Assembly (NCBI GenBank): GCA_963738835.1
Contig: CAVTYH010000001.1
Span: forward strand, 1,178,001-1,242,000
Direction: 5' to 3'
DNA: 64,000 nucleotides
Source of the DNA: CAVTYH01 sp963738835
GTDB taxonomy: Bacteria > Planctomycetota > Planctomycetia > Pirellulales > JADZDJ01
This document shows positions 28,301 through 38,209 of this stretch, piece by piece; position 1 is the stretch's first letter, and every line of letters starts with the position of its first letter. A model generated the notes under the pieces. The model saw only the letters and a list, made by a program, of their open reading frames with translations, was not told where the DNA came from and ran no database searches. Made by a program: the position numbers and the translations under genes.

Positions 28301-29462
28301 TACCTCACGCCCCAGCTTGCTTGTCTTTGCCGACGACTGGGGCCGCCATCCGTCAAGTTGCCAACATCTTGTAAGCAAGCTGCGGGATGATTATAGGATC
28401 TTGTGGGCAAACAGCATCGGCACGCGTCGCGTGCGGATGAATGGATTCACATTTCATCGGGGATTGGAGAAGCTTAAGAGTTGGAAGAAGGGAATTGTTC
28501 CTGCTGAGGGCCAAATGTGGGTCGTTGATTTGCCGATGTTGCCGGCCTTCGGCTCGACCTGGGTACGTGGACTTAATCGGCAACTGGTGACATCCCGATT
28601 GTCGCATACCATAAGGCGGCTTGGACTAGACGAACCTATTATCTTGACCACGCTGCCATACATAGCTGATCTGGTTTGCAACTTACCACGACGCGGATTC
28701 ATCTATTACTGCACAGACGATTTCAGCCATTGGCCCGGTGCCGATCGTGCATCGCTCCAGACCGCCGAACTTAGAACCATTGCAGCCGCCGACATGATTC
28801 TGCCAGTGTCAGAAGTCTTGGTGCAAAGGTTCGCAAGCACCGGATCATGCCATTATTTTCCGCATGGTGTCGATCTCGATCATTTTGCAGTGGTGGCAAA
28901 AGCGACGTCTCTACCCGACATCACTAATCTGCCGGGCCCGCGCATCGGATTCTTCGGACTGATTTACGAAAAGCTCGATTTCGAGTTACTGGCCGCGGTC
29001 GCACGACGGTTCGCTTCCGGTAGCTTGGTTCTCATTGGTCCGGAAGTTTACTGTCCCGACTGGTTCCGGCAATTGAGCAATGTGCATCTTTTGGGTCCAA
29101 AGCCCTATACCGAATTGCCGCAGTGGATTGCCGGGCTCGATGTACTCCTCTTGCCATATCTAAATGATGAAATGATCCGGCAAAGCGATCCCCTGAAATT
29201 ACGAGAGTGCTTGGCTTCCGGAAAGCCGACAGTCAGCATCGACATTCCTGAGGTTCGCCGTTATCAACCGTGGGTGCGAATTGGTGCTACGGCCGAAGAG
29301 TTTGTTCATCAAGTCGAGCAAGCCGTCGGCGAGAATGGCAACGCAGCGGCAATTCAAGACCGTCAACGTTCTGTGGCCAACGACGGTTGGGATCGCCGTG
29401 CCGCTGATCTTCGCATTTGGTTGAACTCGCTGGCTTCAACCGCTCACTTGAAAGCGGTGTGA
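28290..29462 (+). CDS. Glycosyltransferase, GT-B (GT1/GT4-like)
   Basis: A 390-residue GT-B enzyme. Key segments are LLVFADDWGRHPSSCQHLVS, IILTTLPYIADLVCNLPRRG, YYCTDDFSHWPGADRASLQT, MILPVSEVLVQRFASTGSCH and YFPHGVDLDHFAVVA. The donor site includes VLLLPYLNDEMIRQSDPLKL followed by RECLASGKPTVSIDIPE. The order is that of TuaH-like transferases found in exopolysaccharide loci. Its stop overlaps the next GTG start (GTGA at 29459). Intact. Confidence 0.87.
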   Translation: MRANTSRPSLLVFADDWGRHPSSCQHLVSKLRDDYRILWANSIGTRRVRMNGFTFHRGLEKLKSWKKGIVPAEGQMWVVDLPMLPAFGSTWVRGLNRQLVTSRLSHTIRRLGLDEPIILTTLPYIADLVCNLPRRGFIYYCTDDFSHWPGADRASLQTAELRTIAAADMILPVSEVLVQRFASTGSCHYFPHGVDLDHFAVVAKATSLPDITNLPGPRIGFFGLIYEKLDFELLAAVARRFASGSLVLIGPEVYCPDWFRQLSNVHLLGPKPYTELPQWIAGLDVLLLPYLNDEMIRQSDPLKLRECLASGKPTVSIDIPEVRRYQPWVRIGATAEEFVHQVEQAVGENGNAAAIQDRQRSVANDGWDRRAADLRIWLNSLASTAHLKAV

Positions 29463-30624
29463 CAAGGGTGCCCAGGGTCTTGCATCTCCGGACGGTCACA
29501 GGGCACGGCGGTGGTCCTGAAAAAACTTTGCTTAATAGTCCTCGCTTTACTGGTGACGACTACGCGCTTCAATTGGCTTACATTCGGCCCGCGCACGACA
29601 CCGTTTACGATTTACCCGCTCGCGCCGCACGCTTAGGCGTATCGCTCATCGACATTCCAGAGCGCGGACCATTTGATTTGCGAACGCTGCTGCGCCTTTC
29701 TCGGCTGATTCGGGAATCGCGCCCGACATTTTGCATGCCCACGATTACAAAACAAACTTCCTGGCGGCCTTTCTAGGCAGATGGCATCGATTGCCTGTCA
29801 TGACCACGGCGCACGGCTACGTCTCGCGTAGCGGCAAGCTGAATTTTTACTACCGGATCGATCGCTGGGCGCTGCGGCGTATGGACCATGTAATTGCCGT
29901 GAGCGAAGACCTCTACGACAGTCTCTTGCAATGGGGAATTCCATCAAACCGCTGTTCATTGGTCGAAAACGCCATCGATGCTCAGCAATACGCTCGAACG
30001 ATGCCTTTGGCGGAGGCGAAAGAGCAACTGGGCCTCGCCGCCACCCGGCAAGTCATCGGCGCCGTGGGCCGACTTTCGCCAGAAAAGGCGTTCGATCGCC
30101 TGATTCTGGCCACAGATCTTTTGCTGCGCCAAGGCCTGGATGTCGAGCTAATCGTGGCGGGTGACGGCGAAGAAAAGCCGCGACTGGAAGCTTTAATTTC
30201 CAAGTTGGGCCTTGGAAATCGAATCCGGTTACTTGGGTATCGCTCCGATTTGCTAACGGTGTATCAGGCCATGGATGTGTTCGCACTCAGCAGTCTGAGA
30301 GAAGCCTTCCCGAATGTCATTTTGGAGGCATTGGCCTCCGAAGTGCCTGTGGTTGCCACCCAAGTTGCTGGCGTGCCGCAGATAATCCAGCATGAGGAAA
30401 ACGGTTTGCTGGTTGTTCCCGATGACGTCGATCAACTCACGGGTGCGTTAAGCCGTTTGCTGCGCGATGCCGCATTGCGAAATTGTCTGGCCGCCGCCGG
30501 TCGAGAAACCGTCGAGCAGCGTTATAGCTTTGCCAATCGAATGCGGAAAGTCTGTATGATTTACGATCGGGTCTTGGGTCGGTGTGAGGCAACGCCAGAG
30601 GTACAAACGGCGGCCCTTACATGA
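29459..30624 (+). CDS. GT4 glycosyltransferase, frameshifted
   Basis: The N-terminus VPRVLHLRTVTGHGGGPEKT is in one frame and the rest from AHDYKTNFLAAFLGRWHRLP in another, with the shift near 29730-29738. The second part contains MTTAHGYVSRSGKLNFYYRI, SLVENAIDAQQYARTMPLAE, IGAVGRLSPEKAFDRLILAT, LREAFPNVILEALASEVPVV and ATQVAGVPQII. The GTG at 29459 overlaps the upstream stop. Restoring one base gives a normal enzyme of about 388 residues. Confidence 0.85.
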
Positions 30625-30721
30625 TCGTCGCTTCAATCCGGCATCGCGCTTTATCAGCAATATTTGCTGGCCCCAAAATGGCACATTGCCTTATTGCCGC
30701 AATAGCTGGCAATTCTCTCCG

Positions 30722-31828
30722 ATGATCCACACGAGTATGTCTCCGGAAACCAGCGCTGCGCTAACTTCCACGTCGCCGGGGATAATCTGTGCAGAGGTTC
30801 ATGAATCGGGCAACATCGAAACTAACTTTCAGCGCTGCGGTCTGGAAATCAACCGCATTAAACCACAATGTTTCTCGCTCCATCCCGATTGGCTGTTGGC
30901 GCTGCGCGATGGACTTGGCCACGTCCCCTATTTGCTGGAAGCACGTCAAAACCGTCACTCCGTCGGCTGGCTGCCGTTAATGTTGGTTCAAAGCAGATTA
31001 TTTGGTCGCTATTTGGTTAGCTTACCCTATTTGAATTCCGCGGGCCTGGTTGCCGAAGATCCGAATGTAGCCCGGGTATTGATCGACCGTGCTGTGCAGT
31101 TGGCCGACCAGCTCGATGTGCGCTACCTTGAACTGCGGCATGAAGAGCGCTGGCCACACCCCGCGCTGTCGCACGAGCTTACCACCAAAGCCCATCTGCG
31201 GCTGACGTTGCCGCTCACCACCGATGAACTCTGGCGACAGCTCGATCCCAAGGTACGCAACCAAATCCGCAAAGGGCAAAAGCAGGCGTTAACGGTTCAT
31301 TGGGGGCAGGCCGATATGCTAAACGATTTTTACGCGGTCTTCAGCCGAAACATGCGCGATCTCGGCACGCCAGCCTTCGGGCGATCCTTGTTTCGGTCCA
31401 TCCTGCACCGGTTCCCCAATCACGCCGAGCTGTGCATCGTCCGATATGAAAAGCGTCCGGTAGCAGCCGCGTTGCTGATCCACGGCAGCGGAACCACGGA
31501 AGTGCCCTCGGCCAGTTCATGGCGGAAATTTAACTCGACAAACGCCAACATGCTGATGTACTGGCAATTGCTCAGTCGCGCTATCCAGCGCGGCCAGCAC
31601 ACTTTCGATTTCGGCCGCAGCAGCGCGGGCAGCAACACGTACCGCTTCAAACAACAATGGGGCGCGCAGCCGCACCCCGCCGTGTGGCAATACTACCTTC
31701 GCCGCGGCTCCATCAATGACATGCGCCCCGACAACCCACGGCATCAACGCAGAATTCAAATCTGGCGCCGATTGCCCTGCTGGCTAGCCAGATCGATCGG
31801 TCCCTTCGTCGCCCGAGGGATTCCCTGA
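30722..31828 (+). CDS. FemAB-like transferase, XrtA/PEP-CTERM-associated
   Basis: A 368-residue protein of the FemAB/GNAT fold. It shows HPDWLLALRDGLGHVPYLLE, VGWLPLMLVQSRLFGRYLVS, a conserved KVRNQIRKGQKQALTVHWGQ and ASSWRKFNSTNANMLMYWQL with FDFGRSSAGSNTYRFKQQWG. This is the pattern of the FemAB-related protein of exosortase loci (TIGR03019 type). FemAB enzymes transfer amino acids from aminoacyl-tRNA; for this subgroup the substrate is unknown. The start is chosen at the ATG 30722; another in-frame ATG is at 30737, and the frame is open further upstream. Confidence 0.85.
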   Translation: MIHTSMSPETSAALTSTSPGIICAEVHESGNIETNFQRCGLEINRIKPQCFSLHPDWLLALRDGLGHVPYLLEARQNRHSVGWLPLMLVQSRLFGRYLVSLPYLNSAGLVAEDPNVARVLIDRAVQLADQLDVRYLELRHEERWPHPALSHELTTKAHLRLTLPLTTDELWRQLDPKVRNQIRKGQKQALTVHWGQADMLNDFYAVFSRNMRDLGTPAFGRSLFRSILHRFPNHAELCIVRYEKRPVAAALLIHGSGTTEVPSASSWRKFNSTNANMLMYWQLLSRAIQRGQHTFDFGRSSAGSNTYRFKQQWGAQPHPAVWQYYLRRGSINDMRPDNPRHQRRIQIWRRLPCWLARSIGPFVARGIP

Positions 31829-31913
31829 CAATGATTCTGCGATAGCCTGCATTGGTGGTCGAAAATGCGAGCCACGGCCCAGCATTTCAACCCAATAGCT
31901 CGATTCGATTATA

Positions 31914-32656
31914 ATGGGTTTGCATCTGCGGCGATTCGCCAAGTCGCTTCTCGATCAAGCGGTTCGCTGGCGCGTCCCCGTCATTACGCCGCGAATTGTT
32001 CGCAGCCTTCCGCACGACGATCGTGCGTTCACACAGGGTCTTACATTCTACGACGGGTGTCTCTATGAAAGCACTGGCTTAATTGGACATTCCACACTGC
32101 GGCGTATAGATCCGCTGGACGGAAGTCTAATGAAACTCGTCCAGATTTCAGATGATTTTGCGGAAGGTATCGCGGTGTTCGGTGGCAGTCTTTATCAGCT
32201 ATCGTGGCACTCCGGTAAGGCACGCGTCTTCCGTTTTCCTGAGCTAGTTATGATTGGCGAAGTTCGATATCAGGGGGAAGGGTGGGGGCTAACCTCAAGC
32301 CCCGAAGGCCTGATTATGAGCGACGGCACAAGCCACCTGCGCTCTGCGCCGACGATTTTCGAGTGATACGCACATTGGCGATCCGTTCGAATTTACTTCC
32401 CGTCCGAAAGCTAAACGATCTCGAATGGGCGGACGGTCGAATCTATGCCAACATTGTGAACACGGTAGAGCTATTCGAGCTTTCCCCCGCATCCGGGAAA
32501 CTGCTAAGGATCGTGGATTGCTCCGCCCTAGTCGCCGCCGCTGCGTCCGACCCTGAGTCCATTATGAACGGGGTCACCTGGAACCCACAGCATCGTACTC
32601 TGTTCGTAACCGGAAAATATTGGAATCGGATTTTTGAGCTTGCTCTTCCGTGCTGA
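31914..32656 (+). CDS. Glutaminyl-peptide cyclotransferase (glutamine cyclotransferase), frameshifted
   Basis: Five-bladed propeller of the plant-type glutamine cyclotransferase family (PF05096). It has IVRSLPHDDRAFTQGLTFYD, GCLYESTGLIGHSTLRRIDP, FAEGIAVFGGSLYQLSWHSG and GEGWGLTSSPEGLIMSDGTS. After a one-base shift near 32345, it continues with VRKLNDLEWADGRIYANIVN and MNGVTWNPQHRTLFVTGKYW. Family members form N-terminal pyroglutamate. No signal peptide is obvious. In this cluster it may modify an N-terminal Gln of an exported protein (inference). Confidence 0.83.
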
Positions 32657-32689
32657 ACGATTTTCAGCAGCTTCCAGTTGGATGATCAA

Positions 32690-33946
32690 ATGATGTCAAC
32701 AAATACGGTGGGACTAACGAGCGAACACGGCCACGAGCTTGGTCGTAATCTCGACATTGCAAGGACGGCGTGCGACATGCGCACGTATAAAGCCGAAGTC
32801 ATTCAATCCGTCCAATCTTTGCGAGCCGTTGACATCGAGTGGAAACGCTTTCTGTCGGAAGGTGCCATCGGCCACAACTTCGACAATGATCCGGACAATA
32901 TTGAACTGCAATCGAAACTAAGACCTGAACTCACGCCGTGGATACTTGTACTGCGCCGAGGTGGGCGAATTTGCTGCATCGCACCATTTCATCGTGAGAA
33001 TACACGCCGCAGTATCCAATTCAGCGTATTCAACGTAGCGACGCTCCCGGTGCGCATGTTGAGTCTGATTGGCGGTCAGTTTATCATTGCTGCGGACGAA
33101 GATCATTACCATTGCTATTCGGCGTCGTTCAAAGCGATACGTGAGTGTTGTTTGCCATTGGATCTGATCTTGCTTGAGGACATCAATACTGCAAGTTCTC
33201 TTTGGAGGTTCTGCAGCTCCAAAGATACCTGCGATCGCCATTTCCGGTTTCTCCCGGCGTCCTCAGACATCGACACCTTGCACCAAATCCGCTTCCCGGA
33301 TTCCCACGATTTGTACATGTCGTCGCTTAGCCCTAAGACACGTCAAAACCTGCGACGCACCGCAAAAAAACTGACCACGAAGCACAACGTTCGTTTGGAA
33401 ACAATTACCGGCGCCGAGCAAGTTCCTCACTTCCTAAATCAACTCGACGAAGTCTTCCGTCAGACGTGGCAGGCGAAAGTGTACGGCTATCGGCCGCGGA
33501 ACACGGAAGCCGAGATCGACTATTTTTCTGCAATTGCGAAGCGCGGCTGGCTCAGATCATACCTTCTTATAAACGACCGGGAACCGCTGGCCTATGAATT
33601 TGCAGTTCAATACGACGGCATCTTCCTCGGGCAAGAATGCGGCTATGCGCAATCTTGGGCCGACTATGGTCCTGGGTCGGTAATGACGCACCTCTTCCTC
33701 AAACATTTATTTTACAGCAATCCACCAAGATTAGTAAGCTTCGGCAGAGGGAATCAAGCTTATAAACGTACCTTTGGAAACACGGCCGAGCATGTTGCCA
33801 CCCTGTATGCAACTCCGCCGAACCTGTGGCGATATTTGCTCACACTGCAATCCGCGATTTTTGTAATCGAGCGTCTTGCGCGTTCAGTGTTCGTTTGGCT
33901 AAACCTCGACAGTGCGGTGCGGAAGATTCTAAAACACAAGGCCTGA
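32690..33946 (+). CDS. CelD/BcsL-type GNAT acyltransferase, copy A
   Basis: About 418 residues with an Acetyltransf_6 (CelD/BcsL) domain. Landmarks shared with the three other copies are IEWKRFLSEGAIGHNF, TPWILVLRRGGRICCIAPFH, SPKTRQNLRRTAKKL, FRQTWQAKVYGYRPRNT, LAYEFAVQYDGIFLGQE and YGPGSVMTHLF. CelD-type proteins occur in cellulose and exopolysaccharide loci and probably acylate the glycan or a carrier. The ATG at 32690 or 32693 is the likely start; a TTG at 32678 is open too. It is 33 bp after the cyclotransferase. Intact. Confidence 0.8.
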   Translation: MMSTNTVGLTSEHGHELGRNLDIARTACDMRTYKAEVIQSVQSLRAVDIEWKRFLSEGAIGHNFDNDPDNIELQSKLRPELTPWILVLRRGGRICCIAPFHRENTRRSIQFSVFNVATLPVRMLSLIGGQFIIAADEDHYHCYSASFKAIRECCLPLDLILLEDINTASSLWRFCSSKDTCDRHFRFLPASSDIDTLHQIRFPDSHDLYMSSLSPKTRQNLRRTAKKLTTKHNVRLETITGAEQVPHFLNQLDEVFRQTWQAKVYGYRPRNTEAEIDYFSAIAKRGWLRSYLLINDREPLAYEFAVQYDGIFLGQECGYAQSWADYGPGSVMTHLFLKHLFYSNPPRLVSFGRGNQAYKRTFGNTAEHVATLYATPPNLWRYLLTLQSAIFVIERLARSVFVWLNLDSAVRKILKHKA

Positions 33947-33994
33947 AGCCCGAAGAACGCCACTACTCTGAATCAATCGTGAATTGACACAGTG

Positions 33995-35848
33995 ATGCGA
34001 TTTTGGAAAAGACAACGCGACCGCATCTCCGAATGGGGATTTCTGAGAACTGCGGGCTATTATTTGTTCGCAGTGCTGCCGGACAAACTCGGAATCAAGC
34101 TCTTATCGTCGTTCGAGCATTCTGGTGTACTATTGCCCTTGCCGGCCTGCCCAAGTGTGACTTTCTCTATCCTGACGTCGACGGCAGACTGGACGGCGCG
34201 TGATTTGGAGCTCTTGCAAAAGTTTCAGGATGTTTCAATTGCTTGGCTGTTTCCCAATTTCTTCGCCCGCGGAGATAGTTGCGTTGTTGCCAGATGGGAA
34301 GGTTTGGAATTGGCGTGTGTCTGCTGGCTAGAGCAGACCGAGGAATACGCATTTGCGCCCGGTAAACCCTGTATACTCATTCACAACTGTTTTACGTTTC
34401 CAGCGCATCGAGGAAAGGGGCTGTATCCGCAAACTCTGTCATTTGCGCGTCAGTACTTACAAAGCGCTCGTCCTGAAATCTCGCGAATCTTCATCGATTG
34501 TTCAATCGCGAACTATGCGTCGAAAAGAGGAATACAGAAGGCAGGGTTCTCACCGGTGGGCACGGTGTTTAACGCGTTCAAGCAATCGTGGGTCTGGCCC
34601 CGTAGTCATTGCTCTGCGCCTTGTGAAGAAAAGTTAATGCTCTTGATACGCGACAATCCAGTCTGTGCTGAAACCGCGCTCGCGGGTTACGAGATCGAGC
34701 TGATTCGATCGATTGAAGCACTGCACGCGACTGACGCCGGTTGGCGAGAGTTTTTGTCGAGTGATGTGCAAGGAGCGAACTTCTTCAATGATCCTGCTCA
34801 CGTTGAGTTGTCCTTGCGACACGGTCCTAATCTCGCACCGTGGATTGTCGTCTTGCGTCGTGCTGGAAAGATCCGTTGCATCGCTCCATTTTATGTTCAC
34901 AACACTGATATAAAGCTCCAATTCAGTGTGTTAACGTTGGCGTCGATGCGCGTAAATATGCTCAAATTACTGGGCGGACAAATCGTCACGGCATTCGGCG
35001 AGGACCGGCAAAGCTGTTTTCGGGAAGTAACTAGAGCCGTTTGGGAGCATCGAGATCAGTTTGACCTGATTTGTATCGAGAATCTGGATGTCACCAGCGA
35101 TTTGTGGGACTTCTGCCATTCTACGGCCTTGCACGTATCGCGGTTCCAATCCTTCCTTGCGTCGTCGAATATCGACACCGTGCATCAAATTCGTTTTCCG
35201 CCCACGCACGACGAGTACCTCAAATCGATCAGTTATGAAACACGTCGAAAACTAAGGCGATTCACTCGTCGTCTCCGCGAGCAGGAACATGTCCGGCTGG
35301 AACGAATTACTAGCCCCGAGATGGTGCCCGAATTTCTTGATCAGGTCGACACGGTATATCGCGATTGCTGGCAGGCTCAACTCAACGGATATCGCCCGCG
35401 TAATACAGTGCCGGATTGCACATATCTTGCGGGTCTTGCCCAACACGGTTGGTTCCGATCTTACGTGCTCCTGAACGACGATGGTCCAATCGCGTTTGCG
35501 TTGGGTTTTCAATACCGCGGCACGTTCTATTATCAAGAGACCGGTTACACGCAGAAATTTGCCCACTATGGGCCTGGGACGGTCTTGCTGCATCTGTTTC
35601 TCGAAGACCTATTTAACTACGACCCCCCCGAGCTGGTCGATTTTTTAGTCGGAGATTTTGCCTACAAGCGCAGCTTCGCCAACCGGCAGCACGGTGCGGC
35701 ATCGATTTATCTTTCGCCGCCAAACCGCTGGCGCTTAATCTTGCAGTTTCAATCACTCTTGCATTTCGGTTCACGGATAGTCGTTAGAACGTTGGTCGCA
35801 CTCAGGATAGACCGTGCGATGCGAAAACTGGTAGGTCGTCGAACATGA
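33995..35848 (+). CDS. Two-domain GNAT fusion: small GNAT plus CelD/BcsL domain, copy B
   Basis: About 617 residues. Residues 1-205 form a separate GNAT domain (GYYLFAVLPDKLGIKLLSSF, CFTFPAHRGKGLYPQTLSFA with an acetyl-CoA-loop-like RGKG, and NYASKRGIQKAGFSPVGTVF). Residues about 225-617 are a full CelD-type domain like copy A (WREFLSSDVQGANFFNDP, SYETRRKLRRFTRRL, YRDCWQAQLNGYRPRNT, YGPGTVLLHLF). It is thus a natural fusion whose first half also exists alone in the next gene. The stop codon overlaps an in-frame ATG of the next gene (35845). Confidence 0.8.
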   Translation: MRFWKRQRDRISEWGFLRTAGYYLFAVLPDKLGIKLLSSFEHSGVLLPLPACPSVTFSILTSTADWTARDLELLQKFQDVSIAWLFPNFFARGDSCVVARWEGLELACVCWLEQTEEYAFAPGKPCILIHNCFTFPAHRGKGLYPQTLSFARQYLQSARPEISRIFIDCSIANYASKRGIQKAGFSPVGTVFNAFKQSWVWPRSHCSAPCEEKLMLLIRDNPVCAETALAGYEIELIRSIEALHATDAGWREFLSSDVQGANFFNDPAHVELSLRHGPNLAPWIVVLRRAGKIRCIAPFYVHNTDIKLQFSVLTLASMRVNMLKLLGGQIVTAFGEDRQSCFREVTRAVWEHRDQFDLICIENLDVTSDLWDFCHSTALHVSRFQSFLASSNIDTVHQIRFPPTHDEYLKSISYETRRKLRRFTRRLREQEHVRLERITSPEMVPEFLDQVDTVYRDCWQAQLNGYRPRNTVPDCTYLAGLAQHGWFRSYVLLNDDGPIAFALGFQYRGTFYYQETGYTQKFAHYGPGTVLLHLFLEDLFNYDPPELVDFLVGDFAYKRSFANRQHGAASIYLSPPNRWRLILQFQSLLHFGSRIVVRTLVALRIDRAMRKLVGRRT

Positions 35849-35982
35849 GACGCGCAAGAAATCCCGACCGAGGCGGTTGCAGTCTCTTGCCACAAAGCAA
35901 TGGAGTCAGCTTGGAGTTGCCGGCGAAACATCGTCGGTCAACAGGCGCCGATCAACGGCCCAGATGTTCCACCGGAGAGCAC

Positions 35983-36654
35983 ATGGTTAACAAGGAACCA
36001 AGTCGCCCCTCATGGAGGCGGCATTTCCAAAGATTGTCAGCACAGGGACTACGTCGGACATTAGCCTATTATCTGCTAACCGTCGGTTCAGAAAAGCTGG
36101 GAATCAAGATTCTAAGCGCCTTTGAATACCCGAAAGCGACGTGCCCTGGGAGCTGTTCCTCGGGCGTCGCGTTCGCCGCTATCGCCTCCCTGGGCTCGTT
36201 TACTCCGCGTGATCTTGAACAAATACGCGGCTATGGCGGTGAGCCATTGCTCGCCGACTTCAAAGCGGCATTTGGCAGGGGCGAGTTGTGTGTTGTCGCG
36301 CGCTCCGCAGACTCGGGGCTTTCGTGCGTTTGCTGGATCGCGGAAACTATGAATTACTTCTTGAATGTCGGATACAAGAGCTTCCTCGTGCAACGATGCT
36401 TTACCTTGCCCGAATACCGAGGACAGGGGCTTTATCCTCGAACGCTTGAATTTGCATGTTCCTGGCTTTGCGACGCTAACGCGGATGATTGCCGCATTTT
36501 CATCGAGTGCTCGAAATTTAACTATGCTTCGAGAAGCGGAATTCTCAAGGCAGGTTTTGTGGCAGCTGGAACAATTCTGCTGGCTTTCCGGCGCAACTGG
36601 AATTGGCCGCACGGGCACGCTCGTCAGTTAGTAAACACTGAGCATGCTAAATGA
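35983..36654 (+). CDS. Stand-alone GNAT domain, homologue of the N-terminal half of copy B
   Basis: 223 residues from the ATG at 35983, which has a good GGAGAG five bases upstream. An ATG at 35845 overlapping the previous stop is also open but adds a 46-residue segment with no counterpart. Alignment with copy B is collinear: LAYYLLTVGSEKLGIKILSA, ELCVVARSADSGLSCVCWIA, RCFTLPEYRGQGLYPRTLEF (acetyl-CoA loop RGQG) and NYASRSGILKAGFVAAGTIL. It looks like a GNAT acyltransferase of unknown substrate. It has no CelD domain; the next CelD copy lies on the opposite strand. Confidence 0.78.
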   Translation: MVNKEPSRPSWRRHFQRLSAQGLRRTLAYYLLTVGSEKLGIKILSAFEYPKATCPGSCSSGVAFAAIASLGSFTPRDLEQIRGYGGEPLLADFKAAFGRGELCVVARSADSGLSCVCWIAETMNYFLNVGYKSFLVQRCFTLPEYRGQGLYPRTLEFACSWLCDANADDCRIFIECSKFNYASRSGILKAGFVAAGTILLAFRRNWNWPHGHARQLVNTEHAK

Positions 36655-36770
36655 GTTTGAGCAAGAGAGCGTCAGACCGTGTAACGCTTGCATCATTATT
36701 CCGTATCGAGCTCATACCTTGCTCCGCTGACATCCTTTTTATCGACCGCAGTACAGCGCGACAACTTTTC

Positions 36771-38021
36771 TCATTGTCGGCGTTTGAGGAGCTTGCGGAT
36801 GGGCCGGTCGATCTTCAAAGCAATCAGGCCGCCGCGTACGAAGCGTTCAATGCCATTCAGCGCTCGTTGAACGGATAACACCAATCGCCATCCATTTCGG
36901 GGGACCAGATAGATCGCGGCGGCATCATATTCGCTGTTGCTGAACGAGCGTTTATGGGGAAGATCGCCAAATCCAAAATCAAAGACTTTCGGAGAATTCT
37001 GGCGAAATAAGTCTTCGATCAACAAATAGGTTAGCACCGATCCCGGCCCGAGATCTGCCCATCGCTGCCTGAATCCATGTTCGAAACACCAAAAGACATT
37101 GTCATATTGGAAGCCCAATTCGTAAGCTAATGGGCCATGATCACCGGTCAGCAAATACGATCTGAGCCAACCTTGCCGAGCCAGCTCCTCGAAGTATTCG
37201 CGCTGCGCTGGAGTGTTTCGCACAACATGGCCGAACGTCTTTGCCTGCCAGGTCTCTTGATAAATTTGGTCCAATTGGTCTAAAAAGGCCGGCACCTGCT
37301 CGGCTGTGGATATCAGTTCCAAGCGTACGTGCTCTTGATCGCACAATTTCCGAACTTTGCGGCGCAGGCTTTGCCGCGTGCGTGCATTCAGTTCCGTTAG
37401 GTAAGCTTCATGCGTCGAGGGTAACCGAATTCTGTGCACCTTCTCCATTTGAGGAAGTGCTAAGTAGAGGCGATACATGCCGCCACGCCAAAATGTATTG
37501 CGAAGGAAGTTCCACAACGGGCTGGTGGCATTCAGGTTTTCAAAATATGCCAATCCAAAACCGGGATGCTGGGCTTGCAAGGTGGCAAAGACGGTTTGAA
37601 AGCAGGTTTCAGAATCCTCATCGTTGGCGATGATCAATCGATCGCCGAACAGTTTCACCATTAGAATTGGCAACGAGCCAAGGCTCAGTACGCTAAGTCG
37701 CAAGCGAAACCGCGTGCTGTCTGTATAAAAGGGCGCAATCGCACGAATGCTTCCGCCGCGACGAAGCACCACAATCCACGGCGAACAATCGTGGCATGTT
37801 TTCCAGCGCAAAGCGACATGCTCGGGATCATTGTAAAAGTTATTCCCCCGGACGTCGCCAAGAAGGAATTGCTTCCATTCCATCACCAAAGCCACCAAGC
37901 GTTCGTGAGTGGTGACCACTTCAACTTCATATTCGTCGCGTCCAACAGCAGCGTCCGCAGCCTGTGGCAGCGTCTTCGGAACTTCGGAACTTGTCGCGGC
38001 GCACATGATGCTGCCATCCAT
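36771..38021 (-). CDS. CelD/BcsL-type GNAT acyltransferase, copy D
   Basis: 416 residues from the ATG at 38021 (a GTG at 38057 would add 12). It shares the family landmarks MEWKQFLLGDVRGNNFYNDP, SPWIVVLRRGGSIRAIAPFY, NARTRQSLRRKVRKLCDQE, YQETWQAKTFGHVVRNTP, GPLAYELGFQYDNVFWCFEH and LGPGSVLTYLLIEDLF. It is inverted relative to copies A, B and E, and convergent with the preceding stand-alone GNAT gene. Intact. Confidence 0.8.
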   Translation of the reverse strand: MDGSIMCAATSSEVPKTLPQAADAAVGRDEYEVEVVTTHERLVALVMEWKQFLLGDVRGNNFYNDPEHVALRWKTCHDCSPWIVVLRRGGSIRAIAPFYTDSTRFRLRLSVLSLGSLPILMVKLFGDRLIIANDEDSETCFQTVFATLQAQHPGFGLAYFENLNATSPLWNFLRNTFWRGGMYRLYLALPQMEKVHRIRLPSTHEAYLTELNARTRQSLRRKVRKLCDQEHVRLELISTAEQVPAFLDQLDQIYQETWQAKTFGHVVRNTPAQREYFEELARQGWLRSYLLTGDHGPLAYELGFQYDNVFWCFEHGFRQRWADLGPGSVLTYLLIEDLFRQNSPKVFDFGFGDLPHKRSFSNSEYDAAAIYLVPRNGWRLVLSVQRALNGIERFVRGGLIALKIDRPIRKLLKRRQ

Positions 38022-38209
38022 TTCGATACGATCTAGCCTACCACCAGCGTGAAACACCTAGATGAATTGCCCGTCATCATCAGGGGCAAATTGCCGGAAT
38101 CCATCATAGTAGACAGCGCCTGCTTTTTCCATTCGGGACTGGGTTAATTGAGAGGTACAATGCAATAAAGTTCGCATACCATCGAGACACCAGAGTTGCG
38201 GAGAAAACG

